NCBI RefSeq assembly: GCF_938045775.1
Contig: NZ_CALIBH010000247.1
Span: forward strand, 1 to 6,798
Reading direction: 5' to 3'
DNA length: 6,798 nt
Origin: an uncultured Campylobacter sp.
GTDB taxonomy: Bacteria; Campylobacterota; Campylobacteria; Campylobacterales; Campylobacteraceae
Position 1 is the stretch's first letter. The number at the start of each line of letters is the position of its first letter. A model generated the notes under the pieces. That model had not been told where the DNA came from. It ran no database searches and saw nothing but the letters and a program-made list of their open reading frames with translations. Below are positions 1-5,091 of the stretch, piece after piece. Both the position numbers and the translations under genes were made by a program.

Positions 1-2645
1 TTTATGCTTGCTGCGTAGCTTTTTTCGTCATAGAGCGGATAGCCGTAAAGCTCGTGCGCAGTGATATTTCCAAGCCAAAAATCATTCGTCTGCGCAGCTC
101 TTTTGGTCGATAGAATTTGAGCTTTTTTAAAATTTGCCAGCTCGCTATCTTTTGCGCCGGAGCTTTCGATCTGTTTTAAAATTTCACTCACGCTTGCTGC
201 AACCGCACTGGCGTCTTTCGGCTCGGTAGAAAACGATACGTTCAAGCTCGCTGCGATTTGTGGCTCACGCACATAGGCGCTATGCACCATCGCCGAGTAA
301 ATTTGTCCGCGCGCCTCGCGGATCTGCTCGACGATGCGATTGCTTAGCACACTTTTTAACGCCTGAAATTTATAAGTGTCTGCAAAGTCGAAATTTTGCA
401 GCTCATAGTTTGAAAAAATCATCCGAACTTCGCTTTTATCACTATCGCCGTAGTCTTGCACAATCTCTCCGCTAGAAGTATTTAGCATCAAAGTTTTAGG
501 CGTAGCGCTGCTTGTGCCGGGCTTTAGATTGCCGATATATTTGGCTAGAATTTGTTTCGCGCGCGCAGGCTCAAAATCGCCGCTAAGCACAAAGATAAAA
601 TCTCCAACACCTGAAAAAATTTCATCCGCATCGCGCTGTAAATCGGCAAGATTTGCGCTCTTTACGTCATCTACGCTAAGCGGCTGTTTGCGAGCCGTAT
701 CTCCCGAATATAGCGATTTTAAAATTTGCTCGCCGAATTTAAATTCCGCCGTCTCGTCTCGTAGCGCAATCGCCGAAAGCGCGTCGGTTTTGTATTTTGT
801 AAGCGAGCTTGCATGAATTAGCGGCTCGCTAAATCTCGCGTAAAGCTCGTGTGCCATCGCCTCCAGATCCACCCCTGCGCCTCTAAAACCGCAGTCTGAG
901 TCATCCATCCTAAATCTTAGCTTATAATCAAATTTTGAGGTCAAGCGTCCCGCTTCGTATTCGTTTAGCTCGCCTATGGTGCCCGAGTTTAGCAGCGCGG
1001 TTATAATTTCGCCACGAGCCTTGCCGAAATGTGCGTAGCCGCCTTTTTTAACGGCTGCGAGGGCGATTTTATTTTTCTCGCTTTTAAGGGGTTTTAAAAT
1101 TACGCGAGCGCCGTTTTTAAACTCCAAAATTTCAGTGCCGCTAGCGCCTTTTTGTGCTTTAAATTCCGTCTCTTTTAAATCTGCTCCCGCAAGCTGCTTG
1201 GAAGCAAGCTTCGAAGTAGCGAAATTAAACGGCACCGCTTTTTCGTAGAGCAGCTTCGCGTCTTTTTGGCTAATGCCCAAATCCTTTGCCGAGATAATCT
1301 CCGTAAATCTCGCTCCATCCGTTATCTTTGAGAAAAATTTATTAACATCTGCTAGCGTTATTTCTTCTAACGCCTTGAGGCTTAGATCGTGCTCGTCTTG
1401 CTTACTAAGCTTTACATTGCCGTTTTGTACAAAATCGAGTAGTGCCCCTATTTGCGCACTTTGTGTATCGTTTTTAAGCAGATCGGCTTGCACTTGATGT
1501 TTAAATTCCGCCTTAACGCTATCAAAATCGTCATTGTTAAATCCGTGTTCGCGTACCCCTTTGATCGCGCTAAAAAGACTACTTAGCGTGGCGTTGGCGT
1601 CGAAATTAAAAATATTTGCGCTTATGCTGTATAGTCTGCGGTTTTTAAACAGATCGTCCGAGCCGAAATAGGCTTTAAGCGGAATTTTGGCATTTACATT
1701 CATCGCGTCGTATCCAAGCTCCATCAGCCTCGATACGTAGGCTTGCAGCCACTCATTTTTAAGCGCACCGTAGCTCCTTAGCGGCTCATATTTGCCTGCG
1801 TAAAGCAGGCTAGCGACATTAGTGCCGAGCTCGGGCTCTACGGTGCTTGCTAGCCCGCCTTCAAATGGGCGTAGGCTAAGATCGCGCGGGATTTTTTCGC
1901 CGTGCGCAGAAAGAGAGCTAAAATTTTGCTTGATTAGGTTTTTAATCTGCTCAATGTTTACGTCGCCTACGACTATGATGCTAATGGCGCTAGGAAGGTA
2001 GTTACGCGCATAGAATTTTTTTAGTTGCTCGCCGGTGGCGCCTTTGATGATTTCATTTTGTCCAATCGGAAAGCGTCTGGAAAATATGGAATTAGGGTAT
2101 AAATATGTGGCGCGCTTTTCGTAAAAGCGCCTCTCAAAGCCTTTTTTTGCTTCCTCTAAGATGACGCCTTTTTCCTTTTGTGTTTCGTTCTCGTCAAATT
2201 TCACGCCGCCTGCATAATCGCGCAGCACCAAAAATACGTCCTTTAGCGTCTCGTCGCTTACTTGGGCTTGGATGTTGTATGTAGTGTTTTCAAAGCCAGT
2301 CTGTGCATTGAGATCGGCGCCGAATTTTACTCCCAGACGCTGCAAGGTATGAACGAGCTCGTTTTTATCGAAGTGCTCGCTGCCGTTGAACGCCATATGC
2401 TCGACGAAATGCGCAAGACCCTGTTCGTCGTCATTTTCATCAACACTGCCCGCGGCTACGTTGAGGTAAAAAAGCGCACTATTTTTCGGCACGTCGTTTT
2501 TGAGGATATAAAATTTCACGCCATTTGCTAGCTCGCCGTGCACGACGCTAGGATCGAGCTTAAGCGGCGCGTCCGGGTTAGCGTCTGCGGAGTAAAGGCT
2601 CAAAGAGCAAAGTAGGGTAGTGATAAAAAATATAAGCTTTTTCAT
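1..2645 (-). CDS. Secreted M16 (insulinase/pitrilysin-type) zinc metallopeptidase, PqqL-like, C-terminus cut by window edge
   Basis: The reading frame is open without interruption from the ATG at 2645 down to the left edge (881 codons, no stop seen), so the end of the protein is missing. Large two-half M16 peptidases of this kind are usually a little over 900 residues, so probably only a few tens of residues are lost. Residues 1-22 form a signal peptide: KK, a hydrophobic core (LIFFITTLL), then an ADA cleavage site; no proper lipobox is seen. The inverted zinc motif HFVEH lies at residues 79-83 (His79, catalytic Glu82, His83), with the third ligand probably Glu165 in VILEE. The sequence REARGQIYS at 776-784 matches the conserved element of the second, non-catalytic half. 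Expected role: ATP-independent degradation of peptides or small proteins in the periplasm. An AAGGA ribosome site lies just upstream of the start. The substrate is unknown; the name pqqL is family likeness only and no PQQ genes are visible. Confidence 0.93.
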   Translation of the reverse strand, partial: MKKLIFFITTLLCSLSLYSADANPDAPLKLDPSVVHGELANGVKFYILKNDVPKNSALFYLNVAAGSVDENDDEQGLAHFVEHMAFNGSEHFDKNELVHTLQRLGVKFGADLNAQTGFENTTYNIQAQVSDETLKDVFLVLRDYAGGVKFDENETQKEKGVILEEAKKGFERRFYEKRATYLYPNSIFSRRFPIGQNEIIKGATGEQLKKFYARNYLPSAISIIVVGDVNIEQIKNLIKQNFSSLSAHGEKIPRDLSLRPFEGGLASTVEPELGTNVASLLYAGKYEPLRSYGALKNEWLQAYVSRLMELGYDAMNVNAKIPLKAYFGSDDLFKNRRLYSISANIFNFDANATLSSLFSAIKGVREHGFNNDDFDSVKAEFKHQVQADLLKNDTQSAQIGALLDFVQNGNVKLSKQDEHDLSLKALEEITLADVNKFFSKITDGARFTEIISAKDLGISQKDAKLLYEKAVPFNFATSKLASKQLAGADLKETEFKAQKGASGTEILEFKNGARVILKPLKSEKNKIALAAVKKGGYAHFGKARGEIITALLNSGTIGELNEYEAGRLTSKFDYKLRFRMDDSDCGFRGAGVDLEAMAHELYARFSEPLIHASSLTKYKTDALSAIALRDETAEFKFGEQILKSLYSGDTARKQPLSVDDVKSANLADLQRDADEIFSGVGDFIFVLSGDFEPARAKQILAKYIGNLKPGTSSATPKTLMLNTSSGEIVQDYGDSDKSEVRMIFSNYELQNFDFADTYKFQALKSVLSNRIVEQIREARGQIYSAMVHSAYVREPQIAASLNVSFSTEPKDASAVAASVSEILKQIESSGAKDSELANFKKAQILSTKRAAQTNDFWLGNITAHELYGYPLYDEKSYAASI

Positions 2646-2672
2646 AATTGTCCTTGGATTTAAAAACTTGTA

Positions 2673-2681
2673 ATTGTAACA
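2673..2681 (-). promoter_or_regulatory. Candidate extended -10 promoter of the M16 peptidase gene
   Basis: Read on the minus strand this is TGT followed by TACAAT, an extended -10 element (TGn-TACAAT). It lies about 28 bases upstream of the ATG at 2645, which would give a leader of roughly 20 bases containing the AAGGA ribosome site. No convincing -35 box is seen, which is normal for the main sigma factor in Campylobacter. The same TACAAT hexamer occurs upstream of ndk. The promoter suggests the peptidase gene is transcribed on its own rather than by read-through from the peroxiredoxin gene 332 bases upstream. Confidence 0.5.
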
Positions 2682-2745
2682 AAAGCTAGTTTAAAGTATG
2701 ATTTTACAAGCTTTTCTATGGGTTAAATTTTGCCAAGGATTTGGG

Positions 2746-2776
2746 ATTTTACTTGCGGTTTTGAAATTTTACTTGC
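2746..2776. repeat. 11-bp direct repeat (ATTTTACTTGC, two copies, 20-bp spacing)
   Basis: Two exact copies of ATTTTACTTGC lie at 2746-2756 and 2766-2776. A related but shortened form, ATTTTACAAG, lies at 2701-2710 near the peptidase promoter. The second copy is part of the inverted repeat at 2761-2786. The spacing of about two helical turns would suit a regulator binding on one face of the DNA, but simple local duplication explains it equally well. Confidence 0.55.
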
Positions 2777-2786
2777 AAAATTTCAA
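2761..2786. repeat. Perfect 10-bp inverted repeat with 6-base loop
   Basis: TTGAAATTTT at 2761-2770 and AAAATTTCAA at 2777-2786 are exact reverse complements around the loop acttgc. The stem is almost entirely A/T. It lies about 80 bases upstream of the peptidase -10 box and directly before the 9-bp tandem repeat. It could be an operator, a weak hairpin at the end of the peroxiredoxin transcript, or cruciform-prone DNA; no run of T follows on either strand, so a classical terminator is not well supported. Confidence 0.6.
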
Positions 2787-2791
2787 GAAAC

Positions 2792-2851
2792 GGAATTTTT
2801 GGAATTTTTGGAATTTTTGGAATTTTTGGAATTTTTGGAATTTTTGGAATT
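2792..2851. repeat. 9-bp tandem repeat (GGAATTTTT), six perfect copies plus a partial
   Basis: Six exact head-to-tail copies of GGAATTTTT occupy 2792-2845, followed by a partial copy GGAATT that runs into a GGAATTCC palindrome at 2846-2853. There is not one mismatch among the full copies, which points to recent expansion by slippage and to likely copy-number differences between strains. The array lies between two minus-strand genes, about 115 bases upstream of the peptidase -10 box and about 130 bases beyond the peroxiredoxin stop. Read on the plus strand in one frame it would encode repeated Leu-Glu-Phe, but I do not regard that frame as a gene. Confidence 0.95.
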
Positions 2852-2886
2852 CCGCCGCGACTTAAAATTTTGGCAGCGGAATTTAG

Positions 2887-2903
2887 AAAGCTTCGCGAGC
2901 TTT
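2887..2903 (-). terminator. Weak candidate terminator hairpin downstream of the peroxiredoxin gene
   Basis: AAAGCT at 2887-2892 and AGCTTT at 2898-2903 form a perfect 6-bp stem with a 5-base loop (TCGCG on the plus strand). On the minus strand the right arm ends in CTTT and is followed by CTAAATT, a poor U-tract. It lies about 75 bases beyond the peroxiredoxin stop and is the most terminator-like element in the gap for that direction, but it is short and may not act alone. Confidence 0.25.
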
Positions 2904-2909
2904 AATAGC

Positions 2910-2940
2910 CCGTGTAAGGCTAAATTTAAACCTTACGCGG
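2910..2940. repeat. 10-bp imperfect inverted repeat (stem-loop) in the intergenic region
   Basis: CCGTGTAAGG at 2910-2919 pairs with CCTTACGCGG at 2931-2940 around an 11-base AT-rich loop. As plus-strand RNA all ten positions pair (one G-U); as minus-strand RNA there is one C-A mismatch. It lies about 40 bases beyond the peroxiredoxin stop codon. No T-run follows on either strand. It may help stabilise or end the peroxiredoxin mRNA; its function is unknown. Confidence 0.55.
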
Positions 2941-2977
2941 TTAGAACTTCATACGCTCGCGCGAAGAATTTTACAAC

Positions 2978-3574
2978 TTATAGTTTGCTCGCATTTTTGC
3001 CTAGATAATCCGCGACGCCCTTAGGATCTGCTTTCATTCCTGCGTCGCCTTTGTGCCAGCCTGCCGGGCAAACCTCGCCGTGCTCGTTTGTAAATAGCAT
3101 CGTATCGACCATTCTTAGCATCTCGTCGATGTTTCTGCCGAGCGGTAGGTCGTTGATGACGGCGTGGCGGACGGTGCCGTCTTTGTCAAGCAGGAAGCTG
3201 CCGCGAAGCGCTACGGCATTGCCGAACAGCACGTCGAAGCTGCGTGCGATATCTTTTGTGATATCCGAAACTAGCGGGAACTGCACTTTGCCGATACCGC
3301 CTGCGTTTACCGGAGTGTTTTTCCATGCAAGATGCGTAAACTCGCTATCGCAGCTAACGCCGATAACTTCGATACCTTTGGATTTGAAATCTTGATATCT
3401 GTGATCGAATGCGATGATCTCGCTCGGGCAGACGAAGGTAAAATCTTTTGGATAAAAGAATACGACCGCGCCTTTTTCGCCGATATTTTTATAGAGGTTG
3501 AAATCCTCGACTATTTCGTTATTGCCTAAAACCGCAGTTGCCGTGAAATCAACGGCTTTGTTGGTTACTATCAT
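2978..3574 (-). CDS. ahpC: Typical 2-Cys peroxiredoxin (alkyl hydroperoxide reductase C / TSA family)
   Basis: This 198-residue cytoplasmic protein reduces hydrogen peroxide, organic hydroperoxides and probably peroxynitrite using thiols. The PxxxTxxC active site is present: Pro42, Thr46 and peroxidatic Cys49 in YPKDFTFVCP. The catalytic Arg is Arg124 in ALRGSF, and the resolving Cys169 lies in EVCPAGW, so it is a typical 2-Cys enzyme working as a dimer or decamer. A GGIG motif is at 92-95, but the C-terminal YF that usually accompanies it in over-oxidation-sensitive enzymes is not seen (it reads YL). An extra Cys lies at 75. The start at 3574 is supported by an AAGGAG site at 3581-3586. The sequence closely resembles Campylobacter AhpC as I recall it. 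There is no AhpF beside it, so reduction probably relies on thioredoxin. It is divergent from the ferredoxin gene; in C. jejuni ahpC is iron-repressed and under PerR control. Confidence 0.96.
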   Translation of the reverse strand: MIVTNKAVDFTATAVLGNNEIVEDFNLYKNIGEKGAVVFFYPKDFTFVCPSEIIAFDHRYQDFKSKGIEVIGVSCDSEFTHLAWKNTPVNAGGIGKVQFPLVSDITKDIARSFDVLFGNAVALRGSFLLDKDGTVRHAVINDLPLGRNIDEMLRMVDTMLFTNEHGEVCPAGWHKGDAGMKADPKGVADYLGKNASKL

Positions 3575-3608
3575 TTGTTTCTCCTTGTTAATAAAATTTA
3601 TGATGGCG

Positions 3609-3614
3609 ATTATA
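3609..3614 (-). promoter_or_regulatory. Candidate -10 box of the peroxiredoxin gene
   Basis: On the minus strand this is a perfect TATAAT preceded by TG. It lies 35 bases upstream of the ATG at 3574, giving an expected leader of roughly 25-30 bases that contains the AAGGAG ribosome site. No clear -35 box is seen, as is usual in Campylobacter, and the upstream DNA is T/A-rich. Confidence 0.6.
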
Positions 3615-3657
3615 CATTTTAAAACTTTAGATTTGCTGAAATTTGATGAAAATTTTT

Positions 3658-3672
3658 ATATAATAAATTTTA
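3658..3672. promoter_or_regulatory. Possible PerR/Fur-type operator between ahpC and fdxA (weak)
   Basis: The 15 bases ATATAATAAATTTTA match the classic PerR box pattern TTATAATnATTATAA at 10 of 14 informative positions by my count. In DNA this rich in A and T such a score can arise by chance. The placement near the middle of the divergent region, and the known PerR and iron control of ahpC in C. jejuni, are the reasons for listing it. The plus-strand TATAAT at 3659-3664 inside it could alternatively be a -10 box for the ferredoxin gene with a long leader. Confidence 0.25.
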
Positions 3673-3714
3673 TTTATCCAATAATATTACTTTTATCATT
3701 TTTTAAATTTAGTA

Positions 3715-3723
3715 TGTTATCAT
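3715..3723 (+). promoter_or_regulatory. Candidate extended -10 promoter of the ferredoxin gene
   Basis: TGT followed by TATCAT (3718-3723) forms an extended -10 element about 30 bases before the ATG at 3754, with an AAAGGAG ribosome site at 3742-3748 in the resulting leader. A competing perfect TATAAT lies at 3659-3664 and would give a leader of about 80 bases. I cannot decide between them from sequence. Confidence 0.45.
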
Positions 3724-3753
3724 CGCGCTTCATTTTTTGATAAAGGAGAAAAA

Positions 3754-4038
3754 ATGGCTGTAAAAATTACCGATATTTGCATTAGCTGCGGCTCATGCAT
3801 CGACGAGTGCCCGGTAAATGCGATCGTGGACGATAGCGATAACCCAAGCGGCGAGGATAGCTACTACGTATATGCCGATAAATGCGTCGAGTGTGTAGGT
3901 TACAACGACGAACCGGCTTGCGCCAGCGCCTGTCCGACCGACGGCTGTATCGTCTGGAGTGACATCGTAGCGGGTCAACCTAGCAGGGATAGTATAGGTG
4001 CGGATCTGCGCAGCGGAGATACCCCGGTATTTGCTTAG
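3754..4038 (+). CDS. fdxA: 2[4Fe-4S] ferredoxin, Allochromatium (Alvin) type
   Basis: This 94-residue soluble protein carries electrons at low potential through two [4Fe-4S] clusters. The first motif is C9xxC12xxC15xxxC19P. The second, C44xxC47xxxxxxxxC56xxxC60P, has the extra residues between its second and third cysteines, and the protein has a C-terminal extension after residue 61, both of which define the Allochromatium vinosum subgroup; a further Cys lies at 65. The start is fixed by an AAAGGAG site five bases before the ATG. The gene is divergent from ahpC, as in C. jejuni, where fdxA is reported to be iron-induced and to help aerotolerance, whereas ahpC is iron-repressed. A strong hairpin directly after the stop suggests a single-gene transcript. 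The redox partner cannot be read from this window; 2-oxoacid oxidoreductases or flavodoxin-linked enzymes are plausible. Confidence 0.96.
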   Translation: MAVKITDICISCGSCIDECPVNAIVDDSDNPSGEDSYYVYADKCVECVGYNDEPACASACPTDGCIVWSDIVAGQPSRDSIGADLRSGDTPVFA

Positions 4039-4043
4039 CAGAT

Positions 4044-4073
4044 AAAATTCCGCGATCAAATGCGCGGAATTTT
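4044..4073 (+). terminator. Intrinsic terminator of the ferredoxin gene
   Basis: AAAATTCCGCG at 4044-4054 and CGCGGAATTTT at 4063-4073 form a perfect 11-bp stem with an 8-base loop, starting six bases after the ferredoxin stop. The GC-rich core is near the loop and the right arm ends in TTTT, continuing AATTC. It separates the ferredoxin gene from the ndk cluster, which has its own promoter candidate. Confidence 0.85.
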
Positions 4074-4114
4074 AATTCATTCAATCCTTAAATAAATTTT
4101 AACCTATTTTTCGA

Positions 4115-4120
4115 TACAAT
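4115..4120 (+). promoter_or_regulatory. Candidate -10 box of the ndk-yceD-rpmF-plsX-fabH cluster
   Basis: TACAAT lies 25 bases before the ndk ATG, just after the T-rich stretch CTATTTTTC (4104-4112) and downstream of the ferredoxin terminator. The predicted short leader contains the AAGGAG ribosome site at 4135-4140. It is the only good candidate in the 107-base gap, and gene spacing downstream suggests the transcript continues at least into fabH. Confidence 0.55.
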
Positions 4121-4145
4121 CCGCCTTTCACTTTAAGGAGATTAT

Positions 4146-4559
4146 ATGCAGCAAACGCTTTCTATTATTAAGCCTGATGCCGTTAAAAAGGGCGTTATTG
4201 GCAAAATTATCGATCGTTTCGAAAGCCACGGACTAAGAATCGCAGCGGCTAAAAAATTATGCCTAAGCGCTGAAGATGCGGGTAAATTTTATGAAATTCA
4301 CAAGGATCGCCCTTTTTATAAGGATCTGATTGAGTTTATGACTAGCGGTCCGGTGGTCGTAATGGTGCTTGAAGGCGATGATGCGGTAGCTAAAAATCGC
4401 GCGCTAATGGGCGCTACCGATCCGAAAAAAGCAGATAAAGGCACGATCAGAGCGGATTTTGCGGATAGCATCGACGCTAACGCCGTTCACGGCAGCGATA
4501 GCTTAGAAAACGCAAAAACTGAGATCGCATTTTTCTTTGCAAAAAGAGAAATTTGCTAA
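4146..4559 (+). CDS. ndk: Nucleoside diphosphate kinase
   Basis: This 137-residue cytoplasmic enzyme moves the terminal phosphate of a nucleoside triphosphate (mainly ATP) to any nucleoside diphosphate, keeping NTP and dNTP pools balanced. All the usual active-site residues are in place: Lys9 (IIKPD), Tyr49, Arg85 and Thr91 (NRALMGATDP), Arg102 (GTIRADF), Asn112 and the phosphorylated His115 in NAVHGSDS. The length is that of a standard bacterial Ndk. An AAGGAG site five bases before the ATG fixes the start. It is the first gene of the cluster; the next gene starts 9 bases after its stop, and the bases around that stop (taagag) may serve as the ribosome site for it. Confidence 0.98.
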   Translation: MQQTLSIIKPDAVKKGVIGKIIDRFESHGLRIAAAKKLCLSAEDAGKFYEIHKDRPFYKDLIEFMTSGPVVVMVLEGDDAVAKNRALMGATDPKKADKGTIRADFADSIDANAVHGSDSLENAKTEIAFFFAKREIC

Positions 4560-4568
4560 GAGTGCCGC

Positions 4569-4922
4569 GTGAAGATCGCTTTTGCTAAAATTTCCGCATC
4601 GCCCGTGCCGTTTGAAATTTCACGAGACGGACTTAAGCTTAGCGGAAATTTAAAACGAAAAGACTCTAAGTTTATCGAGTGCAAGGGCGAAATTAAGGGT
4701 AAAATTCCATACATTTGCGACCGCTGTGGTAAAGAATTTGATCTTGACGTAAACGAGAGCGTGAATTTGCTTTTAAGCGAAGGAGTTTTTAACGACGAAA
4801 GGCACGAGAGCTTGGACGTTATGGAGTTTTTCGGCGCCGAAGTTGATCTGGATGAAATTTTAAGAAGCGAAACGGAAGCTTTCAAAAGCGACTATTTTTA
4901 TTGCGAAGAATGCAAGAACTAA
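4569..4922 (+). CDS. YceD/DUF177-family protein with two CxxC motifs, GTG start
   Basis: This is a 117-residue protein upstream of rpmF, the normal place for yceD (DUF177), whose E. coli and plant relatives are linked to 23S rRNA accumulation and 50S assembly; the exact molecular role is not settled. The assignment rests on context and on the CDRCGKEFDLDV motif (Cys50, Cys53), typical of the family. A second pair, CEEC (Cys112, Cys115), lies at the very C-terminus, so the four cysteines could form a zinc site, which is inference. The region 74-103 is acidic. The GTG start at 4569 is preceded by AAGAG at 4558-4562, overlapping the ndk stop, so translation is probably coupled to ndk; no other good start gives the full N-terminal domain. 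The stop lies 18 bases before rpmF. Confidence 0.85.
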   Translation: MKIAFAKISASPVPFEISRDGLKLSGNLKRKDSKFIECKGEIKGKIPYICDRCGKEFDLDVNESVNLLLSEGVFNDERHESLDVMEFFGAEVDLDEILRSETEAFKSDYFYCEECKN

Positions 4923-4940
4923 ATTTATAAAGGAGAAAAA

Positions 4941-5087
4941 ATGGCAGTTCCAAAGCGAAGAGTTAGTAAAACTCGTGCGGCGAAAAGACGCACTCACTAC
5001 AAAGTGACCCTTCCGATTCCCGTCAAAGATAAAGACGGAAGCTGGAAAATTCCGCATAGAATAAACAAAACTACGGGCGAATATTAA
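4941..5087 (+). CDS. rpmF: 50S ribosomal protein bL32 (cysteine-free form)
   Basis: This 48-residue protein begins MAVPKRRVSKTRAAKRR, the standard bL32 N-terminus, and continues with a short tail ending in TTGEY. It is a small basic component of the large ribosomal subunit that binds 23S rRNA near the peptidyl transferase region. It has no cysteine, so it belongs to the C-minus form that lacks the zinc ribbon found in many bL32 proteins; this matches Campylobacter bL32 as I recall it. An AAAGGAG site at 4929-4935, five bases before the ATG, is among the strongest in the cluster, as expected for a highly expressed ribosomal gene. It lies between the yceD-like gene and plsX, the classic bacterial order, with only four bases between its stop and the plsX start. 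Confidence 0.97.
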   Translation: MAVPKRRVSKTRAAKRRTHYKVTLPIPVKDKDGSWKIPHRINKTTGEY

Positions 5088-5091
5088 TCCG

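Noticed and set aside
260..816. Plus-strand open frames of 71 and 100 codons
   Set aside because: They lie wholly antisense to the intact M16 peptidase frame and show no family motifs.
2792..2851. CRISPR array or transposon end
   Set aside because: Units are 9 bp with no spacers, and no transposase, terminal inverted repeats or target duplication are visible; it is a simple tandem repeat.
2730..3008. Plus-strand 92-codon reading frame (TTG start) with a Leu-Glu-Phe repeat
   Set aside because: The low-complexity repeat comes from the 9-bp array, the start is a TTG without a ribosome site, the rest resembles no protein I know, and the 3' end overlaps ahpC in antisense. It is most likely an open frame by chance.
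3051..3529. Plus-strand open frames opposite the peroxiredoxin gene
   Set aside because: They are antisense shadows of ahpC, whose active-site motifs are all in the minus-strand frame.
3498..3740. Plus-strand 80-codon frame with a hydrophobic C-terminal half across the ahpC/fdxA gap
   Set aside because: The hydrophobic stretch is what AT-rich promoter DNA gives by chance (Ile, Leu and Phe codons), it begins within ahpC in antisense, and no ribosome site is evident.
2978..4038. Functional link between the M16 peptidase (FusC-like ferredoxin cleavage) and the ferredoxin gene nearby
   Set aside because: FusC acts on imported foreign ferredoxin in the periplasm, whereas fdxA encodes a cytoplasmic ferredoxin; the genes are on opposite strands with separate promoters, so nearness looks accidental.
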